Shown: piece after piece, positions 43,646 through 53,608 of the stretch
Layout of the letters: each line of letters begins with the position of its first letter
How positions within the stretch are numbered: position 1 is the first letter of the stretch
DNA from: Melastoma dodecandrum
Taxonomy: Eukaryota; Streptophyta; Magnoliopsida; Myrtales; Melastomataceae
DNA length: 64,000 nt
Direction: 5' to 3'
NCBI GenBank assembly: GCA_029817715.1
Contig: JARUPY010000091.1
Location: 2,680,501 to 2,744,500 of the forward strand
The notes under the pieces: generated by a model
What the model was told of the DNA's origin: nothing
The model's input: only the letters and a program-made list of their open reading frames with translations
The model's database searches: none
Position numbers and translations under genes: made by a program

Positions 43646-45501
43646 TGGGTGAGCCTCAAGCCCTGGATGTTGGCGGTGATCTGCTGGAAGGCGGACACGA
43701 GCCCGGCCGCGTCGCTCGCCTGGAAATAATTCGAGGCGCTCGAGGCGCAGCTCTGCAGCAGCGAGATGCCCTGCGCGTCGATCGGGTCGCTCGCGATGGT
43801 GAAGCCGACCGTGTAGATCGTGATCCCGGCCGCCTTGGCGTTGGTGCAGGCCTCGCGCGTCACGTTGTCGAGCTGGCAGCGGTAGGTGCTGGCCGTGGTC
43901 GGCACGAAATAGCCGGGGTTGTTGCAGTCGCCGTAGGAGGCGATGCGGTTGTTCACGTAGTAGCCGAAGGCCTCGTAGGTCGAGCCCCACGGGCTGTAGG
44001 GGTTCTGGGTCCAGGAATTGAACCCATCGGTCATCAGGATGAGGTACTTCTGGTTCGTCGCGGAGGCGCCGGTGGAGCTCGCGTATGATTTCGGGTTCTG
44101 CTGGCCGATCGTGCCGGGCGAGGCGACCGGGAACATCGCCGCGGTGGGCGAAAGCGTGCGCCAGGCCCACATCGCGCCGGCCGCCAGATCGGTGCTGCCG
44201 CCGGCCTGCATCGCACTGATCGCCGAGGTGAGCACCGAGCGGTCGGTGGTCAGCGGCGTCAGCGGCGGCCCGCTGCACAGGAAGTTCGGCCCGGTCGTCA
44301 CGCCGGGGCCGGAGGTGGTCGAGACGACCTTGCCGCCGTTGTACTTGCAGACCATCGTCGCGCCGGCGGCGGGCAGATAGTTCGGCTGGTTGTCCGAGGC
44401 CAGCAGCGGCAGCTGGATCGTGTCGTTGGTGACGGACTGGGGATTGAGCAGGCACGGCAGCGAGACGTTCACGGCGCCGGTGTCGTAGAGGTAGGAATTG
44501 TAGAACGCGTGCGTGTTCAGCAGCCCCGGCCCGAGCGTGCCGAAGGAGCAGCTGGTGATCACGAGCTGCGTCGCCGGGTTCACGAAGAAGCAGTCGTTCG
44601 GGTTGGTGTCGCCGGGGTCGTCGGGCGACAGGAACGGCACGAACATCGTGTCCGGCGTCGCGGAGTTCGCCGGCGTGTCGGTCGTCGTGTAGGGCGCCGG
44701 CCGCTCCTCGACGCAGCCGGCCCAGCTGGCGTTCTGCAGCGCCGCGAAGAGATCGAACTTCGAGGTCGGGTAGAACGGCGCCAGCAGCGGGATCGGCGGC
44801 GGCCGGTGGAAGTTCTGCCAATGGATCGAGGACTTGCCCTGCGTGTCGAGGAAGGCCGGGGGCGGCGAGCTGGCGCCGACGTTGACGACGGCGGTGAACG
44901 GAACGATCGAGATGGCCGCCTTCGGACTCGTCGTGCCGGCGGGGTTCAGCGTGTCGACGAGCTGCTGGGCCCCCTGCATCAGGGCCGCCATCTTGGTCGA
45001 GCCGCCGGCCGACTCGCTCATCGAGCCTGAGTTGTCGAGCGCCAGCGCGATCTCCATCGTCGTGCTGCTTGCCGGCTTGGCGCAGCTGCGCGCGCCGACG
45101 GGCACCGTCGTGACGTTGGCGAGGCCCATGATCGTCGTCGGCACGTTGAGCGTCGTCGCGAGGCAGATCTGGGTGTTTCCCGGGGCGAGCGTCAGGCCGC
45201 CGGATTGGATCGCCGCGCCGTTGATGAGGCCGCTGAGATAGGTCTGCGTCGGGCCGGTGAGCGAGGCGACGGTGCTGGTCGAGGACAGCTCGTTGTGGGC
45301 GATCGCCAGCACGGTCGCGTCGGTGGCCTGCTGCAGCGAGGCCCGCTTGGCCACGGCGCGGCCATAGTCGAGCGCGGCGCCGACCATCAGCAGCGACGGC
45401 AGAAGGGCGAGGGCGAACGTCACAGCGACCTGTCCCTCTCGATTGGCCCCAAAGCTCGTCCTGAGCGCACCGACACGCCGCACCAGCCCACGCATCTCCA
45501 T
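43642..45501 (-). CDS. TadG-like pilus protein with VWA domain
   Basis: 619 residues. The N-terminal Tad signature (REGQVAVTFALALLPSLLMV, one membrane helix, then YGRAVAKRASLQQATDATVL) marks the TadE/TadG-like family of Flp pilus accessory proteins. A von Willebrand A domain follows, with MIDAS DNSGSMS near residue 165. It is interrupted by a long Pro/Asn/Cys insertion and resumes at KYLILMTDGFNSW and ITIYTVGFTI. At least ten Cys suggest disulfides in the periplasm. ATG at 45501 is preferred over GTG 15 codons earlier. No other tad genes lie nearby. Confidence 0.83.
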   Translation of the reverse strand: MEMRGLVRRVGALRTSFGANREGQVAVTFALALLPSLLMVGAALDYGRAVAKRASLQQATDATVLAIAHNELSSTSTVASLTGPTQTYLSGLINGAAIQSGGLTLAPGNTQICLATTLNVPTTIMGLANVTTVPVGARSCAKPASSTTMEIALALDNSGSMSESAGGSTKMAALMQGAQQLVDTLNPAGTTSPKAAISIVPFTAVVNVGASSPPPAFLDTQGKSSIHWQNFHRPPPIPLLAPFYPTSKFDLFAALQNASWAGCVEERPAPYTTTDTPANSATPDTMFVPFLSPDDPGDTNPNDCFFVNPATQLVITSCSFGTLGPGLLNTHAFYNSYLYDTGAVNVSLPCLLNPQSVTNDTIQLPLLASDNQPNYLPAAGATMVCKYNGGKVVSTTSGPGVTTGPNFLCSGPPLTPLTTDRSVLTSAISAMQAGGSTDLAAGAMWAWRTLSPTAAMFPVASPGTIGQQNPKSYASSTGASATNQKYLILMTDGFNSWTQNPYSPWGSTYEAFGYYVNNRIASYGDCNNPGYFVPTTASTYRCQLDNVTREACTNAKAAGITIYTVGFTIASDPIDAQGISLLQSCASSASNYFQASDAAGLVSAFQQITANIQGLRLTQ

Positions 45502-45875
45502 CACTCCCGCATGACGGAGGGAGCGTGCGAAGCGCGTGGTAAACACGGCCTTGGCGTAGCCGTCCCGACGCGGGCATGACGTCGCGTCACGCCGCTCGGT
45601 TTCGGCTGCTATGGTTGACGACCGGTTGGCGCGGCCGCGGCAATCCGCGGGGATTTTGGTCCGGCGTGGCCGCCATTTCGGGTGGCGGCGGTGAAGAGAG
45701 GCTTAAGGCAAGCCTCAGCACGCGGTCGGCGGCTCGCCATGCTTTCCGCTGGGTTAAGCGGCGGCCAGCCGCTTGCCCTGGCCGCTGTCTGCGGCTAAAG
45801 AACCCGCCGCCGTGCTTGTTTCCGACACCCCTGGAGGCGTGGGCGCGGCCTTAGCACACATCAAAAGGACACCAG
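45502..45875. other. intergenic region between tadG-like gene and rplY
   Basis: 374 bases between divergent genes. Apart from the candidate rplY promoter, nothing specific is seen. A 92-codon plus-strand frame (45576-45854) is Arg/Pro/Trp-rich, lacks a ribosome-binding site and looks non-coding. Confidence 0.5.
45773..45801 (+). promoter_or_regulatory. candidate promoter of rplY
   Basis: TTGCCC at 45773-45778 is followed after 17 bases by TAAAGA at 45796-45801, about 75 bases before the rplY start. An AAAAGGA ribosome-binding site then precedes the ATG. Motif evidence only. Confidence 0.35.
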
Positions 45876-46562
45876 ATGGCCGAGACGAAGTCTTTGGCGG
45901 CCTCGGTGCGCAGCGGGACAGGCAAGGGGGCCGCCCGCAGCGTTCGCCGTGAGGGTCGCATACCAGGCGTGATTTACGGGGGCGGCGAGCCGCCGGTTCC
46001 GATCTCGCTCCTGTGGCACGATGTGAACGTGCTCATCTACCACGGCGGATTCCTGACGACGACGTTCGACCTCGACGTCGACGGCACCAAGGAGCTCGTG
46101 ATCCCGCGCGACTACCAGCTCGATCCGGTCAAGGACCGTCCGCTGCACGTCGACTTCCTGCGGATCAAGAAGGGCTCGAAGATCGACGTCGAGATCCCCG
46201 TCCACGCGATCAACGAGGACGAGGCGCCCGGCCTCAAGAAGGGCGGCGTCGTCAACATCGTCCGTCACGTCATCGAGCTGAAGGTCGCCGCCGACGCCAT
46301 CCCCGACGCGATCGAGATCGACATCGCCGGGATGGAGATCGGCGACGTCCGTCACATGAGCGAGCTGAAGCTGCCGCGCGGCAGCAAGCTGTCGTCGCCC
46401 GGTGACGATTTCACCGTGCTGACCATCGCGCCGCCGGTCGAGGAAGTCGTCGACGAAGAGCCCGAGGTCGCTGCCGACGCCGTGCCGTCGGAGGGTGACG
46501 CCGAGGCGGACGCCGCCGAGGATGGCGACAAGGACGAGAAGGCCGACAAGAAGGACGACTGA
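45876..46562 (+). CDS. rplY: 50S ribosomal protein L25 (CTC/TL5 type)
   Basis: 228-residue 5S-rRNA-binding protein, general stress/CTC form. The N-terminal domain has [20 protein letters not shown]. The C-terminal TL5 domain includes [20 protein letters not shown], and [20 protein letters not shown] very acidic tail ([20 protein letters not shown]) ends with KADKKDD, as in rhizobial homologues. An AAAAGGA ribosome-binding site is clear. A strong hairpin with a T run follows, then pth: the standard rplY-pth pair. Confidence 0.95.
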   Translation: MAETKSLAASVRSGTGKGAARSVRREGRIPGVIYGGGEPPVPISLLWHDVNVLIYHGGFLTTTFDLDVDGTKELVIPRDYQLDPVKDRPLHVDFLRIKKGSKIDVEIPVHAINEDEAPGLKKGGVVNIVRHVIELKVAADAIPDAIEIDIAGMEIGDVRHMSELKLPRGSKLSSPGDDFTVLTIAPPVEEVVDEEPEVAADAVPSEGDAEADAAEDGDKDEKADKKDD

Positions 46563-46584
46563 GGTCGTCCTCCTGGCTAGACCA

Positions 46585-46614
46585 AGCTCGCGCCGGTCGC
46601 CGGCGCGGGCTTTT
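46585..46614 (+). terminator. rho-independent terminator after rplY
   Basis: A 12-bp stem (46585-46596 with 46600-46611, one G-T pair) closes a three-base TCG loop and is followed by a short T run (TTTT, 46611-46614). It lies 23 bases after the rplY stop and 15 before the pth ATG, so it may attenuate rather than fully separate the pair. Confidence 0.6.
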
Positions 46615-46628
46615 CCGTGGGCGAGCGC

Positions 46629-47210
46629 ATGCTTCTCTTCGTCGGTCTCGGCAATCCCGGGCGCGAGCACGCCGGTCAGCGCCACAACATCGGCTTCATG
46701 GCCGTGGAGGCGATCGCGCGCCGCCACCGCGCGACGCCGCCGCGCGCCCGCTTCCAGGGTCTGGTCAGCGAGGCGACGATCGCCGGCGAGAAGGTCGTGC
46801 TGCTCGAGCCGCAGACCTACATGAACGATTCCGGTCGCTCGGTGCAGGCGGCGGCGACCTTCTACAAGCTCGCGCTCGCCGACATCGTCGTCTTCCACGA
46901 CGAGCTCGACCTGCTGCCCGGCCAGGTGCGGGTGAAGACCGGCGGCGGCAACGCCGGCCACAACGGCCTGCGCTCGATCACCCAGCTGATGGGCAACGAC
47001 TACCGCCGCGTGCGCCTCGGCATCGGTCATCCCGGCACGAAGGAGCGGGTGCTCGGCTGGGTGCTCGGCAATTTCGGCAAGGACGAGCAGGGCTGGCTCG
47101 AGGCGCTGTGCGACGCGGTCGCCGCCGATGCGGCCGATCTCGCGCTCGGCCAGGACAACCAGTTCCAGAACAAGATCCACCAGGCGATGGCGCCGCATCT
47201 CGCGCCGTGA
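46629..47210 (+). CDS. pth: peptidyl-tRNA hydrolase
   Basis: 193-residue hydrolase that recycles peptidyl-tRNA. It opens [20 protein letters not shown], with catalytic His in RHNIGF near residue 20. Other motifs: [18 protein letters not shown] and [15 protein letters not shown]. The ATG at 46629 matches the usual family start; a GTG four codons earlier is next to the upstream terminator. The C-terminal basic tail seen in some relatives is short here. Confidence 0.95.
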   Translation: MLLFVGLGNPGREHAGQRHNIGFMAVEAIARRHRATPPRARFQGLVSEATIAGEKVVLLEPQTYMNDSGRSVQAAATFYKLALADIVVFHDELDLLPGQVRVKTGGGNAGHNGLRSITQLMGNDYRRVRLGIGHPGTKERVLGWVLGNFGKDEQGWLEALCDAVAADAADLALGQDNQFQNKIHQAMAPHLAP

Positions 47211-47347
47211 GGCCGGCCGGACCGCGTTGCGCGAATGCCATCGCGTCCGGATTTCGTGACGGTCCGGCCCTGACGCGGCCGCAATCCGCGCCTCGTTAAG
47301 GAAGACATGCTAGAGCTTGCGCTCTGCGTTGCGAGATCAGGGACCGG

Positions 47348-47920
47348 ATGGACGCGACCGCGCCAGGCAGGGCGACCGGACTGGAACGAGCCTCCGCGCC
47401 GCGGCTGAAGACCGGCCTGCAGGGCCTGGTGCTCGCGGCCGCGCTGGCGCTCGGCGGCTGCCTCCAGCCGATGTACGGCCAGTTGTCCGAGGGCGGCAAG
47501 GACCTGCAGAGCGATCTGCAGGCGATCGCCATCGAGCCGATCCCCGATCGCATCGGCCATTATCTCGGCGACGATCTCATCTTCGATCTCAACGGGACCG
47601 GTTCGCACGTGACGCCGAAGTATCGGCTCTACGTCACGCTGACCGAGACCTCGCAGACGCCGCTGATCGACACGGTGACGGGCATCGCGACCTCGTCGAC
47701 GATCGTGATCAACGGCGACTATCGGCTCGTGAAGGTCGGCACCGCCGAGCAGGTCACGGCTGGGCACGCCTTCGTGTTCAAGAGCTACGACCGCAATTCC
47801 GACCGCTACGGCAACGTCCGCGCCGCGCGCGACGCCGAGATCCAGGACGCCAAGGCGCTGTCCGACCAGCTGCGCATCCGGCTCGCCGCCGCCCTGTCGC
47901 ACCACCCCGCCGGGATGTAG
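47348..47920 (+). CDS. lptE: LPS-assembly lipoprotein LptE-like
   Basis: 190 residues. A long N-terminal leader ends in the lipobox ALALGGC, and the mature protein begins LQPMYGQLSEGGKDLQS, the alphaproteobacterial LptE pattern. IEPIPDRIGHYLGDDLIFDL, YRLYVTLTETSQTPLIDT and the C-terminal ALSDQLRIRLAAALS are consistent. LptE plugs the LptD barrel that places LPS in the outer membrane. It is usually between leuS and holA, but neither is adjacent here, so the setting is unusual. The leader before the hydrophobic core is long; a later start is possible. Confidence 0.78.
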   Translation: MDATAPGRATGLERASAPRLKTGLQGLVLAAALALGGCLQPMYGQLSEGGKDLQSDLQAIAIEPIPDRIGHYLGDDLIFDLNGTGSHVTPKYRLYVTLTETSQTPLIDTVTGIATSSTIVINGDYRLVKVGTAEQVTAGHAFVFKSYDRNSDRYGNVRAARDAEIQDAKALSDQLRIRLAAALSHHPAGM

Positions 47921-48185
47921 CGCCGCGCAGGCGAGCACGAGGACCGTCGCGTACGCATGCGGCAGCTTCAGTAGCGCTCCCAGGCCGGGCGATCTTCCGT
48001 CTCGGCCACGTGCGCCGGACTAGCGAGAGACACGCTAGGGGCGGGCACGACGGGATCGGGCGCATGGCGCGTCTTCGAACCCGTTTGCGTCCCGTCCCCG
48101 CGGCCTGATTCATGGTCAATCGCAGCGATATCTTAACGCTCGAACTTTACCGTTCGACGCGTTCCCGTTGCGTCGAGCGTGCTGC

Positions 48186-50804
48186 ATGCCCCCCTCAACA
48201 AGCCGCGCCATTCCAGCCCGCCCTCGCGAGGGGCGGCTGCGCGAGGCGGGGCTCTCGAGCGCACGCGCCCTCAGCCGCCTGATCGTCGCCCTCATCGAGA
48301 ACCTCCGCGCCCAGGACGAGGTCGGCCGTCGGGCCGAGCCGAGCTGGCCGCACGGCACCCGCCTCTCCGCCTTCGGCCCGACCCCGCTCGGCGCCGAGAT
48401 CGAGCGCGCGGCGCGCAAAGTCGCGAACCCGCTGCGCGTCCAAGAGGTGCCGCGAGATGACATGACCGGGCGTCCAAAATCCGATCCCGTTGAGCCCGAG
48501 AGGCAGCCGGCGGAGGTCCCGCGCGCCCCGGCTCCAACGCAGCCCACGACCTTCGCGCCACCGCCCGCTACTCAGGCGCCTGAGCCCCAGCCCGCCGCCC
48601 GCGCGTCCTTCACGCCGCCGAAGCCCACGCCCGCGCCTCGCGATCCGCCACCGTGGATGCCCGAAGACGAGACGCCGAGCTGGCAGAAGCCGTTCCAGGC
48701 GCTGCCCGGCGTGCGCTACGTGCGCACCCCCGACCATCTCCTGCGCCGGGCGCGGGAGCACGACGTGCCGATCGCGCCGATCGCTGGCACCGAGCCGGGC
48801 GAGGCTTTCGAGATTGCGGCCGATCCCGAGCCGATCGCGCCGTTCGACCATCCCGTCGCCTTCGTCGATGACGACGCGTTCGACGGCCCTGAATTCGACT
48901 TCATGGATGAGGTTGCGGACTTGAGTATCGAAGAACAGGCTGCATTCGAGATGCGTCGCGGCTCGCCGTGGCGTCTGCGCATGACGAGCGGGTTTGCGGC
49001 CGACGTGCCGCAGCCCGCCAACGACCTTGCGCGGGCGATCGCGGCGACGCTGGCCCCGGTCGCCGAGGCCGCCGTGCCGAAACAGCCCTTCGCCGTCGCC
49101 GTGCGCGCCAAGCCGAAGGCGACCGTCGTCGCCCCTGAGGCTTCGGTCGTTACTGTCGCCGCCGCCTCGTCCCGTGTGACGATGGCCGCCGGGTCAGCAC
49201 CCAAGGCCGCGACGCGCCCCATCGCCGTCGAATGGGAGTACCCCTCCGTCGACCTGCTCGCCGAGCCGCGCAAGCCGGAGGGCCATGCGCTCACCGCCGA
49301 GATGCTCGAGCAGAACGCGCGACTGCTCGAGACGACGCTCGAGGATTTCGGCATCCGCGGCGAGATCATCCACGTCCGCGCCGGCCCCGTCGTCACGCTC
49401 TACGAGCTGGAGCCGGCGCCGGGCGTGAAATCGTCGCGGGTCATCGGCCTCGCCGACGACATCGCCCGCTCGATGTCGGCGCTGTCGGCGCGCGTCGCCG
49501 TCGTGCCCGGCCGCAACGCCATCGGCATCGAGCTGCCGAACGAGCGCCGCGAGACCGTCTATTTCCGCGAGATGATCGAGAGCGAGGCGTTCGGCGATTC
49601 CAAGCACAAGCTGGCGATCGCGCTCGGCAAGACGATCGGCGGCGAGCCGGTGATCGCCGAGCTCGCGAAGATGCCGCACCTGCTCGTCGCCGGCACCACC
49701 GGCTCGGGCAAGTCGGTCGCCATCAACACGATGATCCTGTCGCTGCTGTATCGTTTGAAGCCGGAGGAGTGCCGGCTGATCATGGTCGACCCGAAGATGC
49801 TCGAGCTGTCGGTCTACGACGGCATCCCGCACCTGCTGACGCCGGTCGTCACCGACCCGAAGAAGGCGGTGGTCGCGCTGAAATGGGCGGTCCGCGAGAT
49901 GGAGGACCGCTACAGGAAGATGTCGAAGCTCGGCGTCCGCAACATCGACGGCTTCAACGCCCGCGTCGCCCAGGCCGCGGCGGCCGGCGAGACGATCATG
50001 ATGCAGGTCACGACCGGCTACGACCGCGAGACCGGCAAGCCGACGACGGAAGAGCAGGCGATGGACCTCGCCAAGCTTCCCTACATCGTCGTCATCGTCG
50101 ACGAGATGGCCGACCTGATGATGGTCGCCGGCAAGGACATCGAGGGCGCGATCCAGCGGCTGGCGCAGATGGCGCGCGCCGCCGGCATCCACTTGATCAT
50201 GGCGACGCAGCGCCCCTCGGTCGACGTCATCACCGGCACGATCAAGGCGAACTTCCCGACCCGCATCTCCTTCCAGGTGACCTCGAAGATCGACTCGCGC
50301 ACCATCCTCGGCGAGCAGGGCGCCGAGCAGCTGCTCGGCCAGGGCGACATGCTGCACATGCAGGGCGGCGGGCGCATCTACCGCGTGCACGGGCCGTTCG
50401 TGTCGGACGAGGAGGTCGAGAAGGTCGTCGCCCACCTCAAGGCGCAGGGCCAGCCCGACTATCTCGACAGCGTCACCGACGATGTCGACGGCGACGGCGT
50501 CGAGGAGGCGGACGAGGACGGCGACGCCGCAGTCTTCGACAAGACCGCGATGGGCGGCGAGGGCGACGACGGGTCCCTCTACGAGCAGGCGGTCAAGGTG
50601 GTGCTGCGCGACAAGAAGAGCTCGGTCTCCTACGTCCAGCGCCGCCTGCAGGTCGGCTACAACAAGGCGGCCTCGCTGATCGAGCGCATGGAGAAGGAAG
50701 GCATCCTCGGCCCGGCGAGCCACACCGGCAAGCGCGAGATCCTCGCCCACTCCCGCGCCCGCGTCATCACCGGCGTCCCGGTGGCGGCCGACGACGAGGA
50801 CTGA
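48186..50804 (+). CDS. ftsK: DNA translocase FtsK/SpoIIIE, soluble form
   Basis: 872 residues from the ATG at 48186; an ATG at 48462 is an alternative that trims 92 weakly conserved residues. The first 375 residues are Pro/Ala/Glu-rich linker with no membrane helices, so the four-helix N-terminal domain of normal FtsK is absent. The motor is complete: alpha domain from [20 protein letters not shown], Walker [21 protein letters not shown], Walker [15 protein letters not shown], and [22 protein letters not shown]-terminal gamma winged helix ([20 protein letters not shown]) would read KOPS. It may be a second, soluble paralogue. Confidence 0.9.
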   Translation: MPPSTSRAIPARPREGRLREAGLSSARALSRLIVALIENLRAQDEVGRRAEPSWPHGTRLSAFGPTPLGAEIERAARKVANPLRVQEVPRDDMTGRPKSDPVEPERQPAEVPRAPAPTQPTTFAPPPATQAPEPQPAARASFTPPKPTPAPRDPPPWMPEDETPSWQKPFQALPGVRYVRTPDHLLRRAREHDVPIAPIAGTEPGEAFEIAADPEPIAPFDHPVAFVDDDAFDGPEFDFMDEVADLSIEEQAAFEMRRGSPWRLRMTSGFAADVPQPANDLARAIAATLAPVAEAAVPKQPFAVAVRAKPKATVVAPEASVVTVAAASSRVTMAAGSAPKAATRPIAVEWEYPSVDLLAEPRKPEGHALTAEMLEQNARLLETTLEDFGIRGEIIHVRAGPVVTLYELEPAPGVKSSRVIGLADDIARSMSALSARVAVVPGRNAIGIELPNERRETVYFREMIESEAFGDSKHKLAIALGKTIGGEPVIAELAKMPHLLVAGTTGSGKSVAINTMILSLLYRLKPEECRLIMVDPKMLELSVYDGIPHLLTPVVTDPKKAVVALKWAVREMEDRYRKMSKLGVRNIDGFNARVAQAAAAGETIMMQVTTGYDRETGKPTTEEQAMDLAKLPYIVVIVDEMADLMMVAGKDIEGAIQRLAQMARAAGIHLIMATQRPSVDVITGTIKANFPTRISFQVTSKIDSRTILGEQGAEQLLGQGDMLHMQGGGRIYRVHGPFVSDEEVEKVVAHLKAQGQPDYLDSVTDDVDGDGVEEADEDGDAAVFDKTAMGGEGDDGSLYEQAVKVVLRDKKSSVSYVQRRLQVGYNKAASLIERMEKEGILGPASHTGKREILAHSRARVITGVPVAADDED

Positions 50805-50925
50805 GGGCGGGGCGACACGGAGCGGCGGCGCACCTCGCCGCCGCGGGTTTGACCGCGCGACCTGGAGGTCAGTATGACGGCGTCGCACGCGGCGGCCGGT
50901 CATCGGCGCCCGCGATAGGCCGCCG

Positions 50926-51768
50926 ATGCTCGATCCCGTCCTGCTCCGCACCTTCCTGACGATCGCGCAGGGCCACAGCTTCTCGGAGACCAGCCGCCGG
51001 CTCTCGCTGCGCCAGTCGACGGTGAGCGATCACGTCCGCCGCCTGGAGGAATGCCTCGGCCGCCAGCTCTTCGTGCGCGACACGCATTCGGTGGCGCTGA
51101 CGCCGGCGGGCGAGACGCTGATCGGCTACGCCCGCACCATCGTCGAGACGGGCGAGCGCGCCGAGCGGCACTTCGCCGGCACCAAGCTGCGCGGCCGCGT
51201 GCGCTTCGGCGCCTCTGAGGATCTGGTGCTCACGTGGCTGCCGTCGGTCCTCAAAGGTTTCGTCGCGGAGCATCCCGAGGTCGATCTCGAATTCTCGATC
51301 GCGCTCTCGTCGACGCTGATCGCGCGCTACGACGCCGGCGATCTCGATGTCGTCCTGTGCAAGCGCTGGCCGGGCGAGACGCGCGGCGAGGTCGTCTGGC
51401 GCGACGAGATCGTCTGGGTCGGCGACGGGCCGGCGCCGGCGCCCGGCGAGCCGATACCCCTGATCCTCTATCCGGCGCCCTCGATCACCCGCTCGATGGC
51501 GCTCGCGGCGCTGTCGCAGGCCGACATCAGGTGGCGCATCGCCTGCACCAGCGAGGCGCTGAGCGGCGTCGTCGCCGCCGCCAGGGCGGGACTCGGCATC
51601 GCCACGCTGGCGCGCAAGCTCGTGCCCGACGGCCTTTCCGTGCTCGGGCCCGTCGCCGGCCTGCCGGCCCTGGGCACGCTCGACTTCATCCTGCTCCGCC
51701 ATTCCCGCGCGGCGAACACGCCGGTGTCCGAGCTGGCGGCGGCGATCATGGAGAAGGCGGGACGCTAG
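50926..51768 (+). CDS. LysR-family transcriptional regulator
   Basis: 280-residue LTTR. The N-terminal winged helix is standard: LLRTFLTIAQGHSFSETSRR, then LSLRQSTVSDHVRRLEECLG and LFVRDTHSVALTPAGETLIG. The effector domain begins at GRVRFGASEDLVLTWLPSVL. LTTRs usually act on a divergent neighbour, but ftsK upstream is in the same direction and mobB downstream converges, so the target is not evident. Confidence 0.9.
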   Translation: MLDPVLLRTFLTIAQGHSFSETSRRLSLRQSTVSDHVRRLEECLGRQLFVRDTHSVALTPAGETLIGYARTIVETGERAERHFAGTKLRGRVRFGASEDLVLTWLPSVLKGFVAEHPEVDLEFSIALSSTLIARYDAGDLDVVLCKRWPGETRGEVVWRDEIVWVGDGPAPAPGEPIPLILYPAPSITRSMALAALSQADIRWRIACTSEALSGVVAAARAGLGIATLARKLVPDGLSVLGPVAGLPALGTLDFILLRHSRAANTPVSELAAAIMEKAGR

Positions 51769-51771
51769 CGC

Positions 51772-52329
51772 CTACTGCGCCTTGTCGCTCGGCGGCGTGG
51801 CCTGCGCGGCGGCAAGGCGGCGGATCGCCTCCTCGGCCGGCAGGGCGTGGGCGACGACGAGGGCGGCGATCGCCTCGACGTTGTCGAGATGGACGCGCGG
51901 CAGCGGGCCGAACGGCGGCGGCGCGTCGGAAGCCAGCGCCACGATGCTCGGATCGTCGGGGAACAGGAACGGCTTGCCGTTCTCGACGCGATGCACCTCG
52001 ATCTTGTCGTGCGCGTCGCGCTTGAACCCCTCGACCAGCACGAGGTCGACCGGCGCCAGCCGGGCCAGGAGCTCGTGCAGCGGCGGCTCCGGCGCGCCGC
52101 GCAGCTCGTGCATCAGGGCGAAGCGCGTCGCCGAGGTGATCAGCACCTCCTGCGCGCCCGCCTGGCGATGCTCGTAGGAATCCTTGCCCGGCGAATCGAC
52201 GTCGAAGGCATGGTGCGCGTGCTTGATCGTCGACACCGAGAGGCCCCTGGCCTTCAGCTCGGGGATCAGCTTGCAGAGCAACGTGGTCTTGCCGGCGCCG
52301 CTCCAGCCGGCGAACCCGATCGTCTTCAT
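51772..52329 (-). CDS. mobB: molybdopterin-guanine dinucleotide synthesis protein MobB
   Basis: 185-residue P-loop GTP-binding protein of molybdenum cofactor maturation. MKTIGFAGWSGAGKTTLLCK carries the Walker A; STIKHAHHAFDVDSPGKDSY, RQAGAQEVLITS and LVLVEGFKRDAHDKIEVHR are diagnostic of MobB. Its ATG overlaps the stop of the upstream methyltransferase gene by four bases. mobA is not adjacent. With modC also in this window, the organism clearly uses molybdoenzymes. Confidence 0.94.
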   Translation of the reverse strand: MKTIGFAGWSGAGKTTLLCKLIPELKARGLSVSTIKHAHHAFDVDSPGKDSYEHRQAGAQEVLITSATRFALMHELRGAPEPPLHELLARLAPVDLVLVEGFKRDAHDKIEVHRVENGKPFLFPDDPSIVALASDAPPPFGPLPRVHLDNVEAIAALVVAHALPAEEAIRRLAAAQATPPSDKAQ

Positions 52330-53114
52330 GGGTCGGCCTCGATCATCATCGTGTCGATCGTGAACGAATGGTCCGCCTCCAGCGCGAAATGCGCGGCGAC
52401 CTCCGCCGACGCCTCGGCCAAGCGCGCGCGGATCGCGGCGATCGCGTCGGCCGGCGTCGCCATGCGCTCGAGCCACGGCGCGAAAGCGATGCGCAGCCGG
52501 CCCAGCGTCGTCGTCGCCGGGCGGAAGCCGGCCGCTAAGAGCGCGTCGCGCCATTCCGGCACGCTGTAGTCGCGCACGTGCGAGGGGTCGCGCAGCCGTT
52601 CGAGCCGGTCGAGAAAGGCATCGGCCTCCGGCATCTCGGGCGAGACCGTGTCCATGACGACCGCCAGACCGCCGGGGGCCAGCACCCGACGCATCTCCGC
52701 CAGCGCCGCGCCGAGATCGCGCCAGTGATGCGCGCTGAAGCGGGTGACGACGAGATCGAAGCTTGCATCGGGGAACGGCAGCGCTTCGGCGCCGCCCTGC
52801 CGGGTCGTGATGTTTCCGAAGCCGCGCCGCAGCGCCTCGACGCGCACCGCGGCCAGCATGTCCTCCGCGAGGTCGTAGGCGACGACGCTCGCGGCAAAGG
52901 GCGCGACGGTGAAGCTGACATGACCGCCGCCGCAGCCGAGGTCGAGCGCGCGGGCGCCGCGTCGCGCCGCGGCGAGCGCCGCCAGCCGCTCGAGATCGGC
53001 GCCCTGCGCATGATCGGCGCTCGCCACATAGGCGGCGGCGCGCGGGCCGAACTGCTCGATCACGAGCGCATCGTGGGCGGCCCCGTCGGTAGCGGTGTCG
53101 GTCACAGCTTTCAT
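52326..53114 (-). CDS. class I SAM-dependent methyltransferase
   Basis: 262-residue methyltransferase (Methyltransf_11 type). Motif I is ALDLGCGGGHVSFTVAPF; VVAYDLAEDMLAAVR is motif post-I; DLVVTRFSAHHWRDLGAALA and LAPGGLAVVMDTVSPEM follow. AGGAG precedes the ATG. It resembles the UbiE/BioC superfamily without a clear substrate. Translational coupling to mobB and divergence from tusA (62 bases between starts) hint at a link to sulfur or cofactor metabolism, but that is inference. Confidence 0.85.
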   Translation of the reverse strand: MKAVTDTATDGAAHDALVIEQFGPRAAAYVASADHAQGADLERLAALAAARRGARALDLGCGGGHVSFTVAPFAASVVAYDLAEDMLAAVRVEALRRGFGNITTRQGGAEALPFPDASFDLVVTRFSAHHWRDLGAALAEMRRVLAPGGLAVVMDTVSPEMPEADAFLDRLERLRDPSHVRDYSVPEWRDALLAAGFRPATTTLGRLRIAFAPWLERMATPADAIAAIRARLAEASAEVAAHFALEADHSFTIDTMMIEADP

Positions 53115-53176
53115 GCGGCTCCTCCGCGGCGGCCGCGTTGCCGCGGCCCTCGGGGCGCGACTATAGCATCGTCGCG

Positions 53177-53410
53177 ATGGATGAGGACGCCCCGACCGAG
53201 CTCGACCTGCGCGGGCTGAAATGCCCGTTGCCGGTGCTGCGCACCCGCAAGGCGCTGCGGCGCCTCGCCGTCGGGCGCTCGCTCGCCGTGGTCTGCACCG
53301 ACCCGCTCGCGTCGATCGATATCCCGCATCTCGCGCGGGAAGACGGTCACGACCTCGTCTCGATCGAGCGTGTGGGCGAGGCCAGCCGCTTCGTGCTGCG
53401 GAAGGCTTGA
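53177..53410 (+). CDS. tusA: TusA-family sulfur carrier protein
   Basis: 77-residue TusA/SirA domain with the signature LDLRGLKCPLPVLRTRKAL, where the Cys receives persulfide sulfur. IDIPHLAREDGHDL and the closing SRFVLRKA fit the family. TusA proteins relay sulfur to tRNA thiolation, molybdenum cofactor or dissimilatory pathways. It is divergent from the methyltransferase-mobB pair, which favours a molybdenum-cofactor role. The ATG at 53177 gives the normal N-terminus. Confidence 0.92.
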   Translation: MDEDAPTELDLRGLKCPLPVLRTRKALRRLAVGRSLAVVCTDPLASIDIPHLAREDGHDLVSIERVGEASRFVLRKA

Positions 53411-53608
53411 GCCGAGCGCTGTTGATGCAGTGCAACGCGCATTGGTTTTGTCGCGGCATTGTCAAAAAAGGCAGCACTGTTGCCGTGCCGCCGCGCGCGA
53501 GCTGAGTCTTTACCGTGGGCGTGCATGCGCCTCGACACGGCGGGTCGAGGCGGATATCCCATGCGTGGCCGTTTTAAGGCTTCAAGAATGCTCTAGGAGG
53601 AGCGTGGC

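Noticed and set aside
45576..45854. 92-codon frame in the tadG-rplY gap
   Set aside because: No ribosome-binding site, Arg/Pro/Trp-rich, and it covers the likely rplY promoter.
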